Positions 54,345 to 62,812 of a stretch of DNA of 64,000 nucleotides are shown here, piece by piece (the first letter of the stretch is position 1; each line of letters starts with the position of its first letter). The stretch is from NCBI GenBank assembly GCA_023458375.1, contig JAEWZT010000001.1:186001-250000 (forward strand), read 5' to 3'. The translations under genes and the position numbers were made by a program. The DNA comes from Bacillota bacterium (GTDB lineage: Bacteria > Bacillota > Clostridia > Christensenellales > CAG-314). Under the pieces are notes generated by a model, which had not been told where the DNA came from, did not search any database, and saw nothing but the letters and a program-made list of their open reading frames with translations.

Positions 54345-54810
54345 ATAACAAAAGCGCCTAAATAATATACCACAACGGACAAATGTATGCAAGAAAAAAC
54401 AGACATATAAATTAAATGACTTTGATATAATAGCCCAGCCTCAAAAGAAATGCCAAAAACTATCCGTATTTAAGAAAAAACAAAAGTAGGCTAAGAAAAT
54501 GCAGGCGACTTATATAAGGACAATGATTTAATCTTATTCGCAGCTCCAATAAGAAGCCATAACTCGTATTTTAATACGCATGAGATTCAAAACAAGTTTA
54601 TTAGTTAAACTTTATACTGTCTACTGCAACTAAAAACGTTAATACTGCTTTTTAGCCACTAAATCATCAATCAATACCCCTTATCAATAGCTATCTTTGG
54701 CTTAATCCTCTGTTGGTCGGACGCTTTTGCGCAGAGCTTGAACCATGCCAATTTTTTATCTCAAATCAAACGTATAAGTAAAACTCCGCTTATTGCAAAG
54801 CATTCTTATA
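54345..54810. other. Gene-free stretch upstream of tRNA-Glu
   Basis: 466 bases, AT-rich. It must hold the tRNA-Glu promoter; nothing else is recognisable. Confidence 0.55.
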
Positions 54811-55287
54811 TTATTCATTTCGGCGACCCGACTGCCGCTCCTTTTTACCGTCTTTGGACTGTACAAACGGCTCTTTGGGTTTTTTAAGGAAAAGATATAC
54901 TAAATAAGCCGCAAGCGCGAGCGCTATTACGCCAAGCACGGCTATTATAAAATAGGCTCCCACGGGTATTACGGTTACCGCCAGCATTCCAACGGCGTTT
55001 GAACGCGTCTTAGCGTCATGCCTTCTTTTTAAAATTATAACGGCTGTTTCCGCGGCGCTTACAACAAGCAGCAGTATTATCAGCCACCATAAGTTAATTG
55101 TTTCTTCAAACGGGTCGGCGACAAGGTAGTAATCGCTGAAATGCGCGGTTTCAAACTCTATCCAGTTTCCGTCGCGCACCGTGTTAAATACATCAACTTG
55201 GTCTCCGTAATAAAACACAATACGGATATTCTGTCTGGCACGAAAGCTCTTCCGGCAGCAGAAGCCTGACTTTATACGCGCCCACAA
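54811..55287 (-). pseudogene. C-terminal fragment of a cell-surface protein, frameshifted
   Basis: About 158 codons: DVFNTVRDGNWIEFETAHFS then DYYLVADP (the 'HFSDYYLV' end typical of Firmicutes repeat-bearing surface proteins), then two membrane segments and a basic tail. Just upstream KVRLLLPEEL is in another frame, so there is a frameshift near 55245, and all of the N-terminal repeats are gone. Remnant. Confidence 0.65.
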
Positions 55288-55328
55288 TTGTCTGTCAAAA
55301 CTCTACTAAAAAGATTACCTTTTAAAGA

Positions 55329-56192
55329 TTATAGTTTGTGGTCGCCGTCGTTGAGATACAAAATGCCCAAGCAGTCTTGTCCGCAGTGGCTGGTTATTGT
55401 GCAGCAGGCAATGGTTTCTATAACTTCTTTAAATATGCCCTTATCCTCAATAATTTTGCGCACCATTGCCACAAGTTCGGGGTCATAGCCGTCGGTATAG
55501 GTCATAAATATTCTCTTGCTGTCGTAGTTGTTGTAACGGCTTAAAATGTCGTTTACATACTTATCCAAACAATGGCGCAAAGAGCCGAATTGCTTGTGCC
55601 CGATGCCCATTACACCGTTTTTAACTTCAATTGAGGGTCTTATCATCAATAGATTCGCGCCCAAATAAGCAATAGCGGAGCATCTTCCCCCCTTGTAAAT
55701 GCAGTCAAGCCTGTCAAGCACAAAAGAGGCTTGGGCGTAAGGCACGCGCTCTGTTACTTTTTCAAATATTTCTTTTGCAGAATATTTACCCGTATTGCGT
55801 AATTCACAAGCATACATAATAAGTAAGCCTATACCCGTTGAAAGCGTCCTGCTGTCCACAACATAAACGTCGTCATATTTTTTTGCGGCGGTTAAAGCGT
55901 TTTGGTGGGAACAAGACATTTCCGAAGAGATATTAAAGTGAATAATTTGGCAGCCTTCCGCTTTTAGCTTGGAAAAAACTTTGTCGTAATCTTCTACCGT
56001 TACCGCGGAAGTTTTGGGAAGGGTTTTTGAATGTTTCAAATATTCAATAATGTCTTTTGGAGTAATTGTAATGCCGTCAACGTATTCTTTGTCGCCTAAA
56101 TGTATATATAAGGGAAAAATATGGATTTTTTCCTCTTTGATATATTGGGGCGATAAATCGCATACGCTGTCGGCGGTAATGACAATCTTCAT
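55329..56192 (-). CDS. DegV-family fatty-acid-binding protein
   Basis: 287 residues. ITADSVCDLSPQYIKEEKI at the start, ISSEMSCSHQNALTAA near 93, VVDSRTLSTGIGLL near 113 and the GGR box (CIYKGGRCSAI) near 165. DegV/FakB proteins bind fatty acids and hand them to FakA kinase; no FakA is in the window. AGGGAG precedes the ATG. Confidence 0.9.
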   Translation of the reverse strand: MKIVITADSVCDLSPQYIKEEKIHIFPLYIHLGDKEYVDGITITPKDIIEYLKHSKTLPKTSAVTVEDYDKVFSKLKAEGCQIIHFNISSEMSCSHQNALTAAKKYDDVYVVDSRTLSTGIGLLIMYACELRNTGKYSAKEIFEKVTERVPYAQASFVLDRLDCIYKGGRCSAIAYLGANLLMIRPSIEVKNGVMGIGHKQFGSLRHCLDKYVNDILSRYNNYDSKRIFMTYTDGYDPELVAMVRKIIEDKGIFKEVIETIACCTITSHCGQDCLGILYLNDGDHKL

Positions 56193-56472
56193 TTTGACTC
56201 CCTCTTTATTTCAAATATTGACTAATTCTAACACCGCGGGCTTTTAAGGTCAATAAGGTTATGCTCGCAATGGAAATATTTTATCAAACTTTCACTTTCG
56301 GCACTTATAAATAAGAACTTAAACGGCACTTTAACGGTTTTAACAAATAATAATTGCATTTTTTCTTAGCATAACAGTTTAAAAAAGAATATGAACAAAT
56401 CTCATCATATGTTTGATAAAATTAAAAATATGTGATATACTTAAAAAAATATCGTATTTTTGGTGAAATAAA

Positions 56473-57099
56473 ATGCAGTTTCAAAATGTTCATATTAAAG
56501 GCGTAAACTTCCCTAAAACGCAAATCGGAAAAGCGAAACTTGACAGAATCTGTTCGGCGGCGCTTGATATTTTCGGCAAGAGGAGTTTTTTTGAAACTCC
56601 TGTTTTAGATATTTGCAAAGCGGCGAATATCGCCGTCGGAACATTTTATATTTATTTTGAAGACAAGCTGGCTTTATACGATTTTTTGCTTTTCAATTAC
56701 AAAATTGACATAATTACGAATTTACAAAGAGCGCTTGAAAAAGCAAGCTGCATAACGCGCAAGGAAAAAGAGGTTGCGGGCATCCGCGCTTTTATTGAGT
56801 ATATAATTAAAAACCCCTCCGCTTACACAATTATTTGGGGAAGCCTTTCCGTTGACCCCGCCGCCTTTAACGACTATTACACGTCTTTTGCCCGCAGTTA
56901 TTTAAAAGGCTTAGAACAAGATAAAGACCAACTGGTTGACGGGCTTGACCTTTTGGGCACCGCATACGCTTTAATGGGGATAACCAACTTTTTGGGTTTA
57001 AAAGTGCTTCTGGAAAAAGATTATTCCAAAGAGTGTATTGATAAACTAGTGGAAAATGTTTTGATACACTTTTTGAATACCGGTATTTTTAAGGAATAA
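56473..57099 (+). CDS. TetR-family transcriptional regulator
   Basis: 208 residues. N-terminal HTH (LDRICSAALDIFGKRSFFET, DICKAANIAVGTFYIYFEDK, residues about 20-62), then a helical ligand domain. Target and ligand unknown; divergent from degV with 280 bases between, so degV is a candidate target. Confidence 0.88.
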   Translation: MQFQNVHIKGVNFPKTQIGKAKLDRICSAALDIFGKRSFFETPVLDICKAANIAVGTFYIYFEDKLALYDFLLFNYKIDIITNLQRALEKASCITRKEKEVAGIRAFIEYIIKNPSAYTIIWGSLSVDPAAFNDYYTSFARSYLKGLEQDKDQLVDGLDLLGTAYALMGITNFLGLKVLLEKDYSKECIDKLVENVLIHFLNTGIFKE

Positions 57100-57297
57100 A
57101 CCTTAAACGGGAACTTTTTTGTACTTTGCGACTGTCTAATATGCGCGGGGTTTACAATCTTGCACCTTGCAAAATAATGCACAAGGCAGCACGGGTTGCC
57201 GTTGAAATATACAAAGTTTTAAAAGATAAAACTATACTGCGCTTTAATTAAGCCGCTAAACCGATTAAGAACATGATTATTTTAGTAACAATTGACT

Positions 57298-57792
57298 ATG
57301 CAGTTAAGACAATTCATACACACCTTTGAACCGATAATTAACTCCCAAAGCAAAATACTTATTTTGGGCAGCGTCCCCTCTGTCGCTTCGGTAACGCAGG
57401 GGTTTTATTATATGCACCCCCAAAACAGGTTTTGGCGGCTTTTGGCGGCGTTAACGGGCAAAGATTTTGTTTCCCAAAGCTTTGAGGGCAAAAAAGCGCT
57501 GTTACTTCAAAGTAAAATCGCCCTTTATGATGCTGTCGTAAAGTGCGAAATAATTGGTTCTTCTGACTTAAAGGTTAAAAATGCCCAGCCCGCCGACATT
57601 AAAAAGCTTATAGAAAATACTGACGTGAAAAAAGTTTTTTGCAACGGTTCATTGTCTTATAAAACAACTTTAAAAAATAATCCCGCGCTTTCGGGAATAA
57701 TTATTCCTCTGCCTTCTACCAGCCCCGCAAACGCAGTCTTTACACTTGACATGCTTATAGAAAGCTGGAAAATAATTTTAAATGAATTATAA
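57298..57792 (+). CDS. DNA-deoxyinosine/uracil glycosylase family protein
   Basis: 164 residues. GSVPSVASVTQGFYYMHP and NRFWRLLAAL near residues 25-50, LYDAVVKCEI near 77 and PLPSTSPANA near 140 match the HDG (family 6) uracil-DNA-glycosylase superfamily members that excise deoxyinosine. ATG at 57298 preferred to a TTG two codons earlier; no clear ribosome site. Confidence 0.85.
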   Translation: MQLRQFIHTFEPIINSQSKILILGSVPSVASVTQGFYYMHPQNRFWRLLAALTGKDFVSQSFEGKKALLLQSKIALYDAVVKCEIIGSSDLKVKNAQPADIKKLIENTDVKKVFCNGSLSYKTTLKNNPALSGIIIPLPSTSPANAVFTLDMLIESWKIILNEL

Positions 57793-57998
57793 AGCAGACC
57801 GCAAAAGTCTTTTTAATAACACAAAGCTAATTGCGCCGTATAAACTGTAATACGATATATCTTCAAATCTAAAATCCATAATTTAACAATTTTTATAGGT
57901 TGTTGAGTATAAATAGTATTAACTTGAATTAAACGCCGCCGTATTAAAATGTAAAAGATTTTAAGATACTAGCTTGCAAATTGTATTTTATATGCTAT

Positions 57999-58028
57999 AA
58001 AAAAAGAGGAATGCTGTTCCTCATTTTT
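57999..58028. terminator. Bidirectional terminator
   Basis: Stem GAGGAA/TTCCTC with A and T runs on both sides, between convergent genes. Confidence 0.75.
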
Positions 58029-58088
58029 ACTAAATATACTTGCTTAACGAGCCCAACATCAAATAATCTGTCTTACAATAGTTTTTAT

Positions 58089-58715
58089 CTATTCATCAAG
58101 GGTTTCCCGTTGTTTCTTTCTGTTTTTTAGCAGCTGAGACCACAAAACCGCGGCTATTTGCACGGGAATGCCTATAAAAAATATCATCCAAATATTATGA
58201 CCCAAAACCAAAAACTGCAAATACAGCGAAGCAAGCAGCGTCCAAACCAAACAGGAAACAAGGGTTGAAGAAAATCTGCGCTGTCCCCAAATGCCGTTAA
58301 AAACAATGAAAATTATAAAAGTAGCGGGCACAGCCCAAATATACAAAAGCCACCCTAATTGATAATTTAACGTAATTTTAAGCTGAATCTGAATGAGAGT
58401 CGCGCAAAACCACACTATGGAAACGGCAAGGAAAGTGATTATTATTTTGTTGCTTTTTTGCGAAACAGTATCTTTTGCCGCGCATTTTTTGGGTTGAGGC
58501 ACGCCGTCGCCTCTGACAAGGCAATCAAGGGTTACGCCGTAAAAGTCGGCAAGCTTACTTAGCACTTCAATATCGGGCGTGGCGTCGCCGCATTCCCATT
58601 TTGAAATGGCTTTGTCAGAATAATTTAACAGCACGGCAAGCTCTAATTGTGTGAGGTCTTTATTTTTTCTTAAAATGACAAGATTTTTTGCCAAGTTATC
58701 TTTTACATTGTACAT
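58089..58715 (-). CDS. Xre-type regulator with membrane helices, probably leaderless
   Basis: 208 residues from ATG 58715. HTH near 10-65 (LTQLELAVLLNYSDKAISKW), a linker with one Cys (KKCAAKD), then four hydrophobic segments (about 92-113, 122-142, 150-172, 175-193). Membrane-tethered Xre proteins can sense envelope signals. The -10 box overlaps the first possible ATG (58724), so the transcript should start at the second ATG with no leader. No ribosome site is visible. Confidence 0.8.
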   Translation of the reverse strand: MYNVKDNLAKNLVILRKNKDLTQLELAVLLNYSDKAISKWECGDATPDIEVLSKLADFYGVTLDCLVRGDGVPQPKKCAAKDTVSQKSNKIIITFLAVSIVWFCATLIQIQLKITLNYQLGWLLYIWAVPATFIIFIVFNGIWGQRRFSSTLVSCLVWTLLASLYLQFLVLGHNIWMIFFIGIPVQIAAVLWSQLLKNRKKQRETLDE

Positions 58716-58722
58716 ATCTGTC

Positions 58723-58751
58723 ATTATAGCAAAGATTTATGCCATATACAA
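58723..58751 (-). promoter_or_regulatory. Promoter giving a leaderless mRNA
   Basis: Minus-strand TTGTAT (58751-58746), 17 bases, TATAAT (58728-58723). A start 7 bases on is at 58716-58715, the ATG of the regulator. Confidence 0.6.
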
Positions 58752-58775
58752 CATATTAGAACAACTCTCTTGAAA

Positions 58776-58818
58776 TTAGAATTAACCAAAAATACTCTAA
58801 TTTGGTTAGAATTGAACC
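58776..58818. promoter_or_regulatory. Candidate operator between divergent promoters
   Basis: AATTAACCAAA (58780-58790) and TTTGGTTAGAATT (58801-58813) form a gapped palindrome; TTAGAATT is also directly repeated. It sits between the membrane Xre gene and the GT8 gene. Confidence 0.4.
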
Positions 58819-58853
58819 CTTTTAACATTATAGTTTTATTTTTAATAATTCCC

Positions 58854-58882
58854 TTGAAAAGCTTAGAAAGGTTTTATATAAT
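58854..58882 (+). promoter_or_regulatory. Promoter of the glycosyltransferase operon
   Basis: TTGAAA (58854-58859), 17 bases, TATAAT (58877-58882), 30 bases before the GT8 start. Confidence 0.75.
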
Positions 58883-58912
58883 TCATTCAATATTTTTCGG
58901 AGGCATTTAATA

Positions 58913-59866
58913 ATGTGCACAAAAGTTAAACACCAAAAAGAAATACCGATAGTCTTCGCGATAGACGAAAACTATGCCCCATACCTATGCGTTACGCTTC
59001 AATCAATTTTAGATAACGCTTCGCGCAAGAATTTTTACAAGATACATATTTTACACCACAACTTGCGCCAAGAGGACAAAGAAATTATTGACAGATTTCA
59101 AAAAAGCAACTGCTCAATAACTTATATTGACGTTAAAAACCAGCTAATGCAGTTGGGTGACGCACTGCCTCTGCGTGACTATTTTACCAAAACGACATAT
59201 TACAGGCTCTTTACGCAAACGCTTTGCCCTCAATACGACAAGATTTTGTATTTGGACTCCGACCTGGTGGCGCTTAAAGACGTGGCGGAACTTTATGATC
59301 ACGACCTCGGCGATAATTTAGTGGGCGCAGTTGTAGAAGACGTTATGCAAAACTTTGACGTGTTCGGGTCTTTCGTGGAAAAATCTTTGGGCATAAGAAG
59401 GGAAAAATATTTTAACGCAGGCGTGCTTTTGATGAACTTAAAAAAATTCCGCGAGGAAGATATTTTAATGCAGTTTTACGGTATGCTCAAAAAATATACT
59501 TTCCCCGTTACGCAAGACCAGGATTATTTAAACGTGCTGTGCAAAGATAAGGTGCTCTACATAGATTCAGTTTGGAACCGCGCGCCCATACCGGGAACGG
59601 AAATTGCATATAACGAGCTAAAACTTGTGCATTACAAAATGTCTTGGAAACCGTGGAAGTATCCTGACGTTATGTACGGCGAGCATTTTTGGCATTACGC
59701 GGGCAAAGTCCCCTACTACAGTTTTTTGCTTGAAGCGGCAAACAATTACACGGAAGAAAAAAGGCGTCAGGACATAATATCTTTTAACTTGCTAGTTGAA
59801 CTTGCCATTAAAGAAAGCGACGACGCCAATAACTACTTCAATCTGGTTACCCGTCAGGCGGTTTAA
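58913..59866 (+). CDS. Family 8 glycosyltransferase
   Basis: 317 residues. IPIVFAIDENYAPYLCVTLQ at 11-30, the DxD metal site LDSDLV (114-119), YFNAGVLLMNL near 166, QDQDYLN near 200 and the C-terminal HYKMSWKPWKY. GT8 enzymes transfer glucose or galactose; in Firmicutes often to cell-wall or lipid carriers. GGAGG precedes ATG. First of three genes that together suggest envelope glycolipid work. Confidence 0.92.
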   Translation: MCTKVKHQKEIPIVFAIDENYAPYLCVTLQSILDNASRKNFYKIHILHHNLRQEDKEIIDRFQKSNCSITYIDVKNQLMQLGDALPLRDYFTKTTYYRLFTQTLCPQYDKILYLDSDLVALKDVAELYDHDLGDNLVGAVVEDVMQNFDVFGSFVEKSLGIRREKYFNAGVLLMNLKKFREEDILMQFYGMLKKYTFPVTQDQDYLNVLCKDKVLYIDSVWNRAPIPGTEIAYNELKLVHYKMSWKPWKYPDVMYGEHFWHYAGKVPYYSFLLEAANNYTEEKRRQDIISFNLLVELAIKESDDANNYFNLVTRQAV

Positions 59867-59887
59867 CGCAGCAAAAGGAAAAGCTAA

Positions 59888-60742
59888 ATGGACAAAAGCA
59901 TAATTTCACAAGACAGGCTTAAAATCCTAAGCAAAATTGAAGAATACGAAAGACTGGGTCGCTTTGACGAAGACGTGGAGGACGACCCGCCTACAATACC
60001 TTTGCGCCCTTGCGACGTAGATTTTCTTAATAAAAAGCTTTCAAGCAAAATAAAAACCGCCATTTCAAATTACAGCGCAGACAAGTTTTTCCGCGGCTGG
60101 ATGAAAACCAAAAAAGTTATTTACAGCGGCGCTCGCGGGCTTGAAAACTTAAATGACTTAAAAAGCGGCGCAATGGTTACCTGCAACCATTTTAACGTTT
60201 TTGATAATTTTGCAGTTTTGCTCGCATTAAAGGAATACTACAAAAACTTTGTGTTATATAAAATTATCCGCGAGGGAAATTACAATATGAAAGGCAAAGT
60301 GGGCGTTTTTTTAAGGCACAGCAACACGCTGCCCCTCAGCCAAAATGCCGCCACAATGAAAAACTGCATTCGCGCAGTTGACGAACTGTTAAAAAGAAAA
60401 AAACTCATTTTGATATACCCCGAACAGGGTATGTGGTGGAATTATAAAAAAATCAGACCTTTTAAGAGCGGCGCATTTCATTTCGCCGCCAAAAACAATG
60501 TCCCCATAGTGCCTTGTTTTATAACCTTACACGACAGTGAGTTGCTTGACGCCGACAATTATCCCGTGCAGGAATATACAGTCCACATTATGCCCCTCAT
60601 TTATCCCGACAAAAACAAATCGTTAAAAGAAAACGCTGAGGAAATGAAGGAAAAAAATTACTCAATGTGCAAGGCGAAATACGAAGAGATATACGGCGAA
60701 AAAATGGTTTATACTACGCAAAGCGGAACGGCTGAATACTAG
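59888..60742 (+). CDS. PlsC-like lysophospholipid acyltransferase family protein
   Basis: 284 residues. The block-I motif NHFNVFDN (100-107, the NHx4D type), block III IYPEQGMWWNYKKIRPFKSGAF near 180 and IVPCFITL near 206 mark the superfamily. A ~75-residue charged N-terminal part is extra. It should move an acyl chain to a lipid or sugar. 21 bases after the GT8 gene. Confidence 0.9.
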   Translation: MDKSIISQDRLKILSKIEEYERLGRFDEDVEDDPPTIPLRPCDVDFLNKKLSSKIKTAISNYSADKFFRGWMKTKKVIYSGARGLENLNDLKSGAMVTCNHFNVFDNFAVLLALKEYYKNFVLYKIIREGNYNMKGKVGVFLRHSNTLPLSQNAATMKNCIRAVDELLKRKKLILIYPEQGMWWNYKKIRPFKSGAFHFAAKNNVPIVPCFITLHDSELLDADNYPVQEYTVHIMPLIYPDKNKSLKENAEEMKEKNYSMCKAKYEEIYGEKMVYTTQSGTAEY

Positions 60743-60799
60743 TTTTGGCGCGCGTAATAAAAACTTTACATTGCGAAAAATACTTAAAGGAGGCGGCAG

Positions 60800-61441
60800 A
60801 TGATACTTTATTCAATCGTTATTTTGACATGCATGGCAATAATAATCGCGCTTAACTCTTTTTTTGGCATGGGCGCGTCGGCGCTTGGCGCTTCGGCGGG
60901 CTACGTCGTTTTTGCTGTGGTCGTAAGCGTAGCTGCAAGCATTGCTATTGACGGGCTTCTAGCCTACTTTGCGCACAGGCTTCCGGCACGCAAGATAAAT
61001 CCCTACCTTAAAGTTTACGCCGTCTCAAACAGAGAAAGAAGGCTTTACGAACGACTGAGGATTAAAAAGTGGAAGGACTGCTTGCCCGACTTAGGCAAAA
61101 TTTGCTGCGGTTTCGGCAAAGGAAAAATAGAGGACCCTTCAAGCTGCGAATACCTGTATAAGTATATGGAAGAATGCGTTTACGGTGAAATCGCGCACGC
61201 GGTGTCGCTTTTCCTAGGCTTTTTAGTGCTGTTTATTTTTCCCTTTAAATACGCGCTTTACATTACCTTGCCCGTTGCGTTTGTCAACTTTGTTTTGAAC
61301 TTATTGCCCGTAATGGCGCTAAGATACAACAGGTCCAAACTGATGATTTTATATAAAAGAAAAGAAAGGACCTCCCTTGCCGCCCAAAGCGTTGACAATA
61401 CCCAAAGCACCCATTCACAGGAGCAACCCAAAGCAAGCTAA
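60800..61441 (+). CDS. CrtO-like glycosyl acyltransferase membrane protein
   Basis: 213 residues. Two N-terminal helices, then NRERRLYERLRIKKWKDCLP (near 75-95), the family core of glycosyl-4,4'-diaponeurosporenoate acyltransferase (CrtO), then two more helices. No carotenoid genes are nearby, so another glycolipid is likely the acceptor. GGAGG precedes ATG. C-terminal 20 residues are Ser/Gln/Thr-rich. Confidence 0.78.
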   Translation: MILYSIVILTCMAIIIALNSFFGMGASALGASAGYVVFAVVVSVAASIAIDGLLAYFAHRLPARKINPYLKVYAVSNRERRLYERLRIKKWKDCLPDLGKICCGFGKGKIEDPSSCEYLYKYMEECVYGEIAHAVSLFLGFLVLFIFPFKYALYITLPVAFVNFVLNLLPVMALRYNRSKLMILYKRKERTSLAAQSVDNTQSTHSQEQPKAS

Positions 61442-61603
61442 CCAAATCAAAACTGATTTGCAGTTTAAAAAACATAAATCCCTATGGGCAGAATAGCTGT
61501 TTGTAAAACTTCCAAAAGGCAAGGCGATTTAAAGGAAAGTTTCCATATACATTAAAGGATTGCAAAAATCAAGCACTTACGAAAAGTCATAAAAATATAT
61601 AAC

Positions 61604-61630
61604 TACCGCGCCATAATTCACAGCGCGGTA
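61604..61630 (+). terminator. Terminator of the GT8 cluster
   Basis: Stem TACCGCGC/GCGCGGTA with an 11-base loop, then AATTTATTTTA. Confidence 0.8.
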
Positions 61631-61639
61631 ATTTATTTT

Positions 61640-61983
61640 AGGGCGCGACGTTATCTGAAAACATTATTAAATCAAAAGAATTAGCATTATTTAATCCAAA
61701 TGAAACTTCAAATATAAAACTGTCAATTAAAAGCAGTATTGTCAGTTTATCCTCAAATCTTTTCTATCTTGCATAAATTTTCAACAAATAAGCCAGAAGA
61801 AAGTTTTCGGCTTTTATTGGTCAAGGGATAACCTCAAATTCTATACGCACGTTAATAAAGCTTGAAGAAAAAATACTAAACAATTTGACACTCATTTTGA
61901 CACTCATAAAAAATAAAATAATTGAGTTGTGGGCAATTTTTAGCCCTAAAAAGAGCAAAAAACCCTAAAAAAGACATAAAAAT
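61640..61983. other. AT-rich stretch next to tRNA-Leu
   Basis: 344 bases. The only pattern is a tandem copy of TTTGACACTCA at about 61892-61916. It may be the edge of a lost element at the tRNA 3' end; no coding region. Confidence 0.5.
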
Positions 61984-62009
61984 ACCCCTAAAAGCAGCCT
62001 TTTAGGGGT
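61984..62009 (-). terminator. Terminator of tRNA-Leu(GAG)
   Basis: Perfect stem ACCCCTAAAAG/CTTTTAGGGGT, then TATTTTTAT on the minus strand, 4 bases past the CCA end. Confidence 0.85.
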
Positions 62010-62013
62010 TATT

Positions 62014-62096
62014 TGGTGCAAGGGATGAGACTTGAACTCACACGGGTTAACCATACGCCCCTCAAACGTACGCGTCTGCCATTCCGCCACCCTCGC
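62014..62096 (-). tRNA. tRNA-Leu (anticodon GAG)
   Basis: 83 bases with encoded CCA. Acceptor GCGAGGG/CCCTTGC, D arm TGGCGGAATGGCAGACGCG, anticodon loop TTGAGGG, class-II variable arm, T loop TTCAAGT. Confidence 0.95.
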
Positions 62097-62462
62097 AATG
62101 AGCATTATGATTATATTACAGTCTCCTTGCGTTGTCAAGAAAAATATTTGTATAAACTGTTCTTTTCTTTTAATAGTAACCCAAATGCCTTAGATAAAAT
62201 ATTATGGCGAAAGTTCTAATGCTACTTAAATCTAAAAAACTTTTTCACGACAAAACAGCAGGAATAAGCGTCTTTAAATATTTCTACGCAACGCATTAGA
62301 TAACTCGTTCGGCTTATTTAATATTAAGCCTAACGCAAGTTTTTAAATTCTTAATTCCCTTGAATAAAAAGATTCTTATATTTATAGCGCATATATGCTC
62401 TGCTAAAAAATAGCTTTATTCCCTTGATTTTTTTTGCGAAAATGTGTAATATATATTGGCGT
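62097..62462. other. Gene-free stretch between two tRNA-Leu genes
   Basis: 366 bases, AT-rich, probably holding divergent promoters for the two tRNAs. No coding features. Confidence 0.55.
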
Positions 62463-62549
62463 GCGGATGTGGCGAAACTGGCAGACGCGCTAGATTCAGG
62501 TTCTAGTGGGGTCAAATCCATGCAGGTTCAAGTCCTGTCATCCGCACCA
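62463..62549 (+). tRNA. tRNA-Leu (anticodon CAG)
   Basis: 87 bases with encoded CCA. Acceptor GCGGATG/CATCCGC, anticodon loop TTCAGGT on CTAGA/TCTAG, long variable arm (TGGGGTCAAATCCATG), T loop TTCAAGT. Confidence 0.97.
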
Positions 62550-62558
62550 TCGTGGAAT

Positions 62559-62589
62559 GGGGCAACGGCACACGCTGTTGCCCCATTTC
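62559..62589 (+). terminator. First terminator after tRNA-Leu(CAG)
   Basis: GGGGCAAC/GTTGCCCC stem, then ATTTC and TTTT. Confidence 0.7.
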
Positions 62590-62600
62590 TTTTACTCAAA

Positions 62601-62644
62601 AGCCCATTGTTTACGTTTGCTTTGCGTATCCAATGGGCTTTTTT
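62601..62644 (+). terminator. Second terminator after tRNA-Leu(CAG)
   Basis: AGCCCATTG/CAATGGGCT stem with a 21-base loop and TTTTTT. Confidence 0.8.
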
Positions 62645-62812
62645 GCTGTCCTGCCGCCTGTTTTTGCCGTTTGTATTCCTATTACTCATATCGGGTATTT
62701 GCTATTCCCTTGTTTCAAAATATGAACTGAACTTCGTGTTCCTTTTTGCGCGGTGGGGCAAAAGTCAAACTGATTGAATTTACTTTGATTTCAAAAAACA
62801 ATCAATAGAAAA

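Noticed and set aside
61892..61916. Tandem TTTGACACTCA considered as an attachment site
   Set aside because: No second copy at a distance and no integrase next to it; too little evidence.
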